From the NCBI RefSeq assembly GCF_900114095.1, contig NZ_FORV01000003.1:471822-535821 (forward strand): a stretch of DNA of 64,000 nucleotides, written 5' to 3'. Positions 59,472 through 64,000 of this stretch are shown one piece after another. The notes below the pieces were generated by a model. That model was not told the DNA's origin, did not search any database, and worked only from the letters and a program-made list of their open reading frames with translations. Each line of letters starts with the position of its first letter. Position 1 is the stretch's first letter. Both the position numbers and the translations under genes were made by a program. This DNA comes from Sphingomonas sp. NFR04. GTDB lineage: Bacteria > Pseudomonadota > Alphaproteobacteria > Sphingomonadales > Sphingomonadaceae.

Positions 59472-60020
59472 GCTCTCTCTCCCAGCGTACCGGTCGCGCA
59501 TGGCGCCGGTATCGCTGAAGAATGTGCAGCCAAAGCTGCGCGCTGTCAACGTTCACTATCGCGCGTGTGAACATCGCGACGTGGCGTGACGCTTTCTGGC
59601 CCTGCGATGATTGCCTTGGCTCTCTCCCAACGGCAGTTGCGGTCCGGATCGGACGTTCATGGGGACGGAGCGAACGACTTTTCTGGTCGCGAGCCCACCT
59701 TCGGACGATGGGTGTTAACAGGCCCGAGGAAGCGTCGCCGCTACGAGGCGGACGGAAGGATGCTCCAACTTCCAGCCTTTCGTTAGGCGGCTTTGGCGCG
59801 GCCTGATGACAGCCTCTCCCGGAGGCGTGGAGGTGTGCGATGGCCGATCCTGTTGGCCGCGCAGCAGCCAGCGTCCCCAATCCTACTCGGCTTCAGCTGC
59901 CTCTGCCGCAATCGCGGCAATGCCCTCGTCGACGCCGTATTTCCAGAAGCGCCTGTCGGTGAGCACAGCGTCAAACTCTGGTCCGCCCTTCTCGGCGGAC
60001 CAGAGCGGCCGGACTCGAAA
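59472..60020. other. Intergenic region between TonB receptor and azoreductase
   Basis: About 550 bp without a convincing gene. It holds the promoter of cluster B at its left end and a terminator-like hairpin after azoR at 59976-60005. An open stretch in the azoR frame continues for about 45 codons past the azoR stop to 59883, with a coding-like composition (DRRFWKYGVDEGIAAI), possibly a decayed fragment. Nothing else is recognisable. Confidence 0.5.
59976..60005 (-). terminator. Terminator-like hairpin after azoreductase
   Basis: A perfect 12-bp stem (CTCTGGTCCGCC at 59976-59987 against 59994-60005) with a 6-nt loop. On the minus strand it follows the azoR stop by about 15 bp and is trailed by a short TTT only. 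Confidence 0.5.
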
Positions 60021-60602
60021 CTACGCAGCCGTGGCGATTGTTGCCCGTTCAAGCCTGCTCGCTTGGGCGAGCGCACCATCGATCGCAACGCGGCGCGCAT
60101 CTTCACCACGGCCGATACCTTCCGCGACAATCACCTCCACCTCCGCGCCAACAAAGCTGAAGACGGAGCGGAGCAGCGTTTCGGCATGTTCGTACGCCGC
60201 ATAGGGGGAGCCCGCGCTATAAACATTGCCGCGAGCGAGGGCGATGATCACGCGCTTCCCCTGCGCAAGTCCGACGGGGCCATTCTCACCGTAGCCGAAC
60301 GTCTTGCCGCGCACCGCGATGCGATCAATCCAGGACTTGAGCTGGCTGGGAATGGAAAAATTGTAGAAGCCGGCGCCGATTACCACGATGTCAGCTTCGA
60401 GGAACTGCTGCACGTCCTCTCCCTGGTCCAGCGCCGCGAAGGTATCGAGCGTCAGATGGGGGAGCGGTTCAGCGACAAGATCGCGGTAGGTGATGTCGAC
60501 ATCGGGCTGCGCCCCGCGGAGCCGCTCGACGATCGCGGCGGAGATCGCGCGGCTGGCGGAGCCATCCCCTGTGATGCTGGAGTCAAGGTGCAGGATTTTC
60601 AC
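60021..60602 (-). CDS. azoR: FMN-dependent NADH-azoreductase
   Basis: A 193-residue flavodoxin-fold quinone/azo reductase of the AzoR family. Residues 1-20 form the phosphate loop (LHLDSSITGDGSASRAIS), PSQLKSWIDRIAVRGKTFGY at about 85-104 is the family hallmark, and ARGNVYSAG lies at about 124-132. It reduces quinones and azo dyes with NAD(P)H by two-electron transfer, protecting against electrophile stress. It is divergent from an HxlR regulator with shared repeat sites between them, the typical arrangement for electrophile-induced reductases. Confidence 0.93.
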   Translation of the reverse strand: MKILHLDSSITGDGSASRAISAAIVERLRGAQPDVDITYRDLVAEPLPHLTLDTFAALDQGEDVQQFLEADIVVIGAGFYNFSIPSQLKSWIDRIAVRGKTFGYGENGPVGLAQGKRVIIALARGNVYSAGSPYAAYEHAETLLRSVFSFVGAEVEVIVAEGIGRGEDARRVAIDGALAQASRLERATIATAA

Positions 60603-60623
60603 TGATCATCTCCGGTCTAGATT

Positions 60624-60693
60624 TGTGACCAGGACCAGTTATGTGACCGCTCATCATTCGCCAAGAACGCACATTTTTAGGACCAGGTCACAT
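60624..60693. promoter_or_regulatory. Repeated half-sites in the azoR-hxlR promoter
   Basis: TGTGACC occurs at 60624-60630 and 60642-60648 (18 bp apart, direct), and its inverse GGTCACAT at 60686-60693, overlapping the hxlR start. ATGTGACC/GGTCACAT form an 8-bp inverted pair. They are probable HxlR binding sites controlling both genes. Confidence 0.45.
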
Positions 60694-61066
60694 GGATATG
60701 CCTGCCTCAACCGGCGTGAGCGACCGTTGCCGTAAAATGAGCGGCGTGCTGTCGATCATCGGGGACAAGTGGACGATCATGATCGTCATGGTGCTGATTG
60801 CTCGGCCGCGCCGCTTCAACGACATCAAGCGGACCATCGGTGGCATTTCGCAGCAGATGCTGACCCGCACGCTGAAGGCGCTCGAACGCGACGGCTTCAT
60901 AAGCCGGACCGTGTACCCAACGGTTCCCCCGCAAGTCGAATATGCGTTGACCGAGCTGGGCTATTCGCTTTCCGAACCGCTTCGCGATCTTGGCTCCTGG
61001 GCAGGCGCGCACTTGGAGCAGATCGATGCCAATCGCGTGCGCTACGATGGCGAAAGGGAGGGCTGA
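60692..61066 (+). CDS. HxlR-family regulator
   Basis: A 124-residue winged-helix regulator. The core reads CRKMSGVLSIIGDKWTIMIVMVL (residues 13-35) with the conserved Cys13 that in HxlR/QorR/YodB-like members reacts with quinones and diamide. RRFNDIKRTIGGISQQMLTRTLKALERDGFI is the DNA-binding part. Next to azoR it is the likely quinone- or electrophile-responsive repressor. The ATG at 60698 is an alternative start. Confidence 0.92.
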   Translation: MDMPASTGVSDRCRKMSGVLSIIGDKWTIMIVMVLIARPRRFNDIKRTIGGISQQMLTRTLKALERDGFISRTVYPTVPPQVEYALTELGYSLSEPLRDLGSWAGAHLEQIDANRVRYDGEREG

Positions 61067-61124
61067 ATTCACGCTTCGAGCAAAAGCGGCGCTAGACCCA
61101 TCACTTGCACTTGTCCCGCTCCGC

Positions 61125-61145
61125 GGAGCCTGGCGTGCAGGCTCC
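61125..61145 (+). terminator. Hairpin downstream of the HxlR gene
   Basis: GGAGCCTG-GCGTG-CAGGCTCC is a perfect 8-bp stem 59 bp after the regulator stop, followed by only TT. It may end hxlR transcription or mark the boundary with the mobile region. Confidence 0.3.
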
Positions 61146-61215
61146 TTCAGAAGCGGACGTTCACCGCAGCTGACAGGGACGACGGAAGGATGACAGCCCC
61201 GACGCTCGGAACATA

Positions 61216-61239
61216 TTTCGCTTACGCTTATTTCGTTTA
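61216..61239. promoter_or_regulatory. Direct repeat before the HTH antitoxin gene
   Basis: TTTCGCTTA (61216-61224) and TTTCGTTTA (61231-61239) repeat with a 15-bp period in a locally AT-rich stretch 50 bp before the antitoxin start. It is a likely promoter and autoregulatory region, but no exact consensus is visible. Confidence 0.3.
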
Positions 61240-61288
61240 TAGCGTCTAATGCGAATATCACGTAGCGGATCGGCCCACGGAGAGACCC

Positions 61289-61744
61289 ATGACCATGCCA
61301 GCCTTTGCCGAGGAACTCGGCAGCCGCCTGCCTTCCGCGAGCGAGAAGGCGGCGGCCAATCAGCTTCGTCAGATCCTGGCGTCGCACGCGTCGGGCGATG
61401 CGACCCTCAGGGTTTTGGACGATGACAAGACGTCGACCGAGGTCACGCTGACCCCAGGCCTGTCGCGGCTGCTGATGGAGCTGCTGCGGCACGTCGGACG
61501 GGGCGATGCGGTGACGCTGGTGCCGGTCAGCCAGATGCTGACCACCCAGCAGGCGGCTGACATCCTGAACGTCTCTCGCCCCTTCTTCATTTCGTTGCTG
61601 GAGAAGGGCGAGATCGCGTTCGACACCGTGGGCCGGCATCGTCGGATCAAGGCCGAGGATCTGTTCGCCTACAAGCGCGCGCGCGATGAAAAGCGCGGCA
61701 GCGCGCTGTCGGCGCTCGCCGAGCTGGACGCGGAGCACCTGTAG
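61289..61744 (+). CDS. Helix-turn-helix antitoxin (excisionase-type)
   Basis: A 151-residue protein with a C-terminal MerR/excisionase-like helix-turn-helix at about residues 82-130 (MLTTQQAADILNVSRPFFISLLEKGEIAFDTVGRHRRI). The N-terminal half is acidic and helical with an SRLLMELLRHV segment. Directly upstream of a PIN-domain gene, 2 bp apart, it fits the antitoxin of the excisionase-HTH/PIN toxin class. It probably binds its own promoter and the toxin. Confidence 0.82.
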   Translation: MTMPAFAEELGSRLPSASEKAAANQLRQILASHASGDATLRVLDDDKTSTEVTLTPGLSRLLMELLRHVGRGDAVTLVPVSQMLTTQQAADILNVSRPFFISLLEKGEIAFDTVGRHRRIKAEDLFAYKRARDEKRGSALSALAELDAEHL

Positions 61745-61746
61745 CA

Positions 61747-62337
61747 TTGTTCGCCAACAGGTACACCGCGTTCATCGACGCCTGTACGCTGGCGGGCACG
61801 CTTAAGCGCAATCTTTTGCTGACGCTTGCCGAGGCGGAGTTTTTCCGCGTCCGCTGGTCCGAACGAGTGATGGACGAAACCGAGGCAGCGATCGCCAGGA
61901 TCCTAGGCGGCAAGGGTGTGGCGGATGCCGAGGATCGTGCCGCGCGCGCCCGGTCGAGCATGGAAGCGGCGTTCGAGGATGCGGCCGTGGAGGATTATGA
62001 CGTCTTCCTGGGTGCTTGTGTCGGGTTGCCCGATCCGAACGATGCGCATGTCGTCGCCGCAGCGCTGAAGACGCAGGCGGCGACGATCGTCACCGAGAAT
62101 CTGAAGGACTTCCCCGAAGCAATTCTTGCGGGCCTGAACATCGAGGCCCGGTCGGCGGATCAGTTCATCGCCGACACCATTGCGCTCGATCCGGGCAGAG
62201 CCGTGGCAGCCATTCGACGGATGCGTGAGCGGTTCAAGCGTCCGGAGAAGACGGCCGAAGTGCTGCTGCTCGATATGGAAGCCGACGGGCTGACCGAGAC
62301 CGTCGACGTGCTGCGGGCGCATGTGCTGTCGCTGTGA
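61747..62337 (+). CDS. PIN-domain ribonuclease toxin
   Basis: A 196-residue PIN-domain protein from TTG 61747, 2 bp after the antitoxin stop. The acidic metal-binding residues are visible as FIDACTLAG (Asp near residue 10), Glu in MDETEAA (about 44), the DPNDAHVVAAA motif (about 94-104) and the NLKDFP segment (about 118). A C-terminal region with many Arg/Lys and an EVLLLDMEADGLTE tail follows. VapC-like toxins cleave tRNA or rRNA. The last part of this gene is duplicated as a relic at 40487-40610. Confidence 0.85.
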   Translation: MFANRYTAFIDACTLAGTLKRNLLLTLAEAEFFRVRWSERVMDETEAAIARILGGKGVADAEDRAARARSSMEAAFEDAAVEDYDVFLGACVGLPDPNDAHVVAAALKTQAATIVTENLKDFPEAILAGLNIEARSADQFIADTIALDPGRAVAAIRRMRERFKRPEKTAEVLLLDMEADGLTETVDVLRAHVLSL

Positions 62338-62565
62338 TGGCGCATGTCCGGCGGATCGCGGGGGTGAGGTGAAACGGTGGGCTCGAAGATCGTTTGATGG
62401 GCCGAAGCCGTTTCACCCCGTGGAATTGCTGCATTCGGATGTGTGGAACGGGATCGTCAGGCTCGCGGACTGACGGAAGTCTCCTGTGTCTTCAAACTAT
62501 CGAGCCACTCGGAGACTGCGGACTCGCGCCAGCCCACGCAGCGGGCGCTGATCCGGGTGTTCTTC
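62201..62565 (+). repeat. PIN-toxin/AlpA junction (repeat copy 2, intact)
   Basis: The region holding the end of the PIN gene, the convergent hairpin and the end of alpA is closely similar to 40487-40850 in direct orientation. Here both genes are intact, so this is the source-like copy. Confidence 0.8.
62368..62417. terminator. Conserved convergent hairpin, copy 2
   Basis: GGTGAAACGG (62368-62377) inverted as CCGTTTCACC (62408-62417). It lies between the convergent PIN and alpA genes. The same hairpin survives in the degraded copy. Confidence 0.45.
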
Positions 62566-62672
62566 GGGAAGGTGCCGGCGTCCATCTTTCGGTAGAGGGT
62601 GGAGCGGGTGAGACCGGTCAGGGCCATGACAGCCTTGATCCGGAGGATGCGGTCTGGGTGTTGGGGTTGCAT
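62457..62672 (-). CDS. AlpA-family DNA-binding regulator
   Basis: About 71 residues from ATG 62672 (an upstream in-frame start would add 16 residues). The AlpA/MerR-like helix-turn-helix reads DRILRIKAVMALTGLTRSTL (residues 6-25), then YRKMDAGTFPKN and VGWRESAVSEWLDSL. AlpA proteins in P4-like and integrative elements activate integrase or excision genes. It converges on the PIN toxin gene. The 3' part of a related gene is found as a relic at about 40735-40850. Confidence 0.85.
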   Translation of the reverse strand: MQPQHPDRILRIKAVMALTGLTRSTLYRKMDAGTFPKNTRISARCVGWRESAVSEWLDSLKTQETSVSPRA

Positions 62673-62847
62673 TGCGATCACCTTGCATCGTGTGAGGGTT
62701 GGTGGAGCGCTCCGGTGCAAGGTTGAACCGGGCGGCTGGTCGGGAAAAGAGTCTGGTTGGGGTCAGATGGGGTCGCTTTGGGGAGTCTCGGCCCCCTGTC
62801 GTCGAATAAGAAACATCTGAGGTTCAAGGCAGGTGTGCCAAGACGTC

Positions 62848-63365
62848 TCACGCCTCCGGCGTGACCGCGCTCGCACGCCGCTGGCGCGGCGCCGAGTCGG
62901 CTGGGCCGTCTCGGCCCTTTGGGTTTTGATCGCGGACGTGGGCCGATCCTGAGGGTCGGCGGCCGGCGGGTGCCGGCAGCAGAACGCGGGTATGGTGCGC
63001 GCGCTGGCGCACGCCTTCGGCGACACCAGGGCGCGTGAGGTGTCGGTGCCCGCGTGGCACACTTGCCCGGGCGGGAGGCACGGGCGGCGGCTGGCGCACG
63101 TGCTGGCGCGCGCACGCCGCCCGCGTGGGCCCGCCGGGTTGCAAGGGTGCAGTTCTTGTCCGGGCGCCGGTGGCGCCCGGCAGCGCGGTTGCGCTGACAG
63201 GATGGTCGCCGCGCTGGGCGCGGCGGCGTTGGTGCGCCGGCACGCGAACGGGCGGGGGGAGCGTCGCTTCCCTGTAGTCCTGCCGCGGCATGCCGCAAGC
63301 CGGGCGGTGCCCGGCTCCTCCACTCCGTTACGGCCCTGCGGGTGCAGCCTGCCTCCCTCGGCAGG
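62848..63365. other. Hairpin-dense noncoding region upstream of ardC
   Basis: The 765-bp gap between alpA and ardC holds no credible gene. It contains at least ten perfect short GC hairpins: 62848-62864 (7-bp stem), 62877-62890, 62903-62917 (6 bp, trailed by TTTGGGTTTT), 62962-62977, 62995-63012, 63046-63060, 63160-63180 (9-bp stem, GGT loop), 63181-63196, 63207-63225 (8-bp stem, TGG loop), 63299-63315 (7-bp stem, GGT loop) and 63348-63365. High GC favours chance pairing, but the density, perfect stems and similar three-base loops suggest a structured RNA leader or a transfer-origin-type region. Confidence 0.5.
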
Positions 63366-63437
63366 ACTGCCGGTTCGCTCCTGCCGCTCCCCCCGCCCTT
63401 CCGGCGCCGGTTGCGGTGTTTTGGAAGGAGCAGGACC

Positions 63438-64000
63438 ATGGGTGTTGGACACGAGAACCGGGCGAACCTCTATGCCGAGGTGACGGGACGGGTGATTGCC
63501 GAACTGGAGCAGGGACGGCTGCCCTGGGTGCAGCCTTGGGATGCCGCCGCGTGCGGCTGTGCAATGCCGGCCAATGCGGTGACCGGGCGGCGCTATTCAG
63601 GAATTAATGTGCTGATCCTGTGGGCGGCGGTGATCGAGGGACGCTATGCCTCGCAGCGCTGGCTGACCTTTCGGCAGGCGCTGGCGGCGGGCGGGAACGT
63701 GCGGCGTGGCGAGCGTGGGACGACGATCTGCTATGCGGATCGCTTCACGCCGAAGGATGAGGCCGAGCGGGCGCGCGACGAGGACCGCGAGGCGCGGCAG
63801 CTGGCGTTCCTCAAGCGCTTCACCGTGTTCAACGTCGACCAGTGCGAGGGGCTGCCCGAGCGGCTCACGGCGGTGGAGTATGCCGGGCCGGTGACCGAGG
63901 CCGACCGGATCCCGGCTGCGCATGCGCTTATGGAAGCGTGCGGCGCCGATATCCGGATCGGGGGAGGGGAGGCCTATTACAGCCCGGCCGGCGACTATGT
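63438..64000 (+). CDS. ArdC-type antirestriction protein, N-terminal part (cut by window edge)
   Basis: The first 187 codons are in the window; the gene runs off the right edge. The N-terminal ArdC single-stranded-DNA-binding domain is clear: NLYAEVTGRVIAELEQGRLPW near residues 10-30, then NAVTGRRYSGINVLILW and RWLTFRQALAAGGNVRRGERG. FNVDQCEGLP lies at about 128-137. ArdC proteins protect incoming plasmid or ICE DNA from restriction during conjugation and usually end in a zincin metallopeptidase-like domain, which is beyond the edge. GGAAGGAG stands upstream. It shows the right end of the window belongs to a conjugative-type mobile element. Confidence 0.9.
   Translation, partial: MGVGHENRANLYAEVTGRVIAELEQGRLPWVQPWDAAACGCAMPANAVTGRRYSGINVLILWAAVIEGRYASQRWLTFRQALAAGGNVRRGERGTTICYADRFTPKDEAERARDEDREARQLAFLKRFTVFNVDQCEGLPERLTAVEYAGPVTEADRIPAAHALMEACGADIRIGGGEAYYSPAGDY

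Noticed and set aside
61114..61124. TCCCGCTCCGC, an 11-bp match to the tRNA-Ser 3' end, as a possible right attachment site
   Set aside because: Too short and too GC-rich to be meaningful; the T-loop part of the tRNA is absent and an integrase-type att repeat is normally longer.
62763..63452. A 229-codon open frame on the minus strand across the hairpin region
   Set aside because: Composition is Arg/Pro/Ala-rich as expected for random high-GC frames, no start site or family is visible, and it runs antisense into the ardC promoter.

Overview
The window looks like chromosome of a Sphingomonas-type alphaproteobacterium. It is GC-rich and many genes overlap their neighbours as ATGA. It carries a complete sphingomonad-style protocatechuate 4,5-cleavage locus, TonB-dependent receptors, a GH115 enzyme under a LacI-type operator, a GGAAC-N17-CGTT general-stress promoter, and the usual cpoB-tilS-ftsH order. 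This assignment is inference; no rRNA is present.

Left part (1-18.9 kb), mostly core: ung and ubiG, divergent lysC, a GH115 alpha-glucuronidase, a nitronate monooxygenase-like flavoprotein, ptsP, a RodZ-like protein, cpoB, tilS and ftsH (followed by a strong terminator). Then come small envelope and stress genes, a manganese catalase, and a paired FrhB-like iron-sulfur protein and polysaccharide pyruvyl transferase.

19.0-27.2 kb: lignin-type aromatic catabolism. ligK-ligU-ligI face left; ligR, a DUF1932 dehydrogenase, ligJ, ligA, ligB and ligC face right. Together they convert protocatechuate to pyruvate and oxaloacetate. A LysR-type box lies in the divergent promoter.

27.2-36.9 kb: two overlapping hybrid histidine kinases (one with a LOV blue-light domain), a HAD phosphatase, an Mla-type lipid transport operon (mlaE with fused STAS, mlaF, mlaD, auxiliary lipoprotein), a cyclophilin and tRNA-Ser(GGA).

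36.9-41.0 kb: a decayed integrative element at the tRNA-Ser. It has a tyrosine integrase, a higBA-type toxin-antitoxin pair, relics of a T7-like capsid and tail tubular protein, and one intact AT-richer reverse-strand membrane protein between them. It ends in a degraded copy of a PIN-toxin/AlpA junction that recurs at 62.2-62.6 kb.

41.0-59.5 kb: two parallel gene sets, each with an esterase, a spinster-like MFS carrier, an acyl-CoA ligase, a hydroxyacyl-CoA or short-chain dehydrogenase, a TonB receptor and a nearby regulator. They look like uptake and breakdown systems for two ester-linked substrates, not identifiable from sequence.

59.5-64.0 kb: azoreductase with a divergent HxlR regulator, then a second mobile region. 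It holds an HTH antitoxin with PIN toxin, an AlpA regulator, a noncoding stretch of about 760 bp packed with perfect GC hairpins, and the start of an ArdC-type antirestriction gene running off the right edge.
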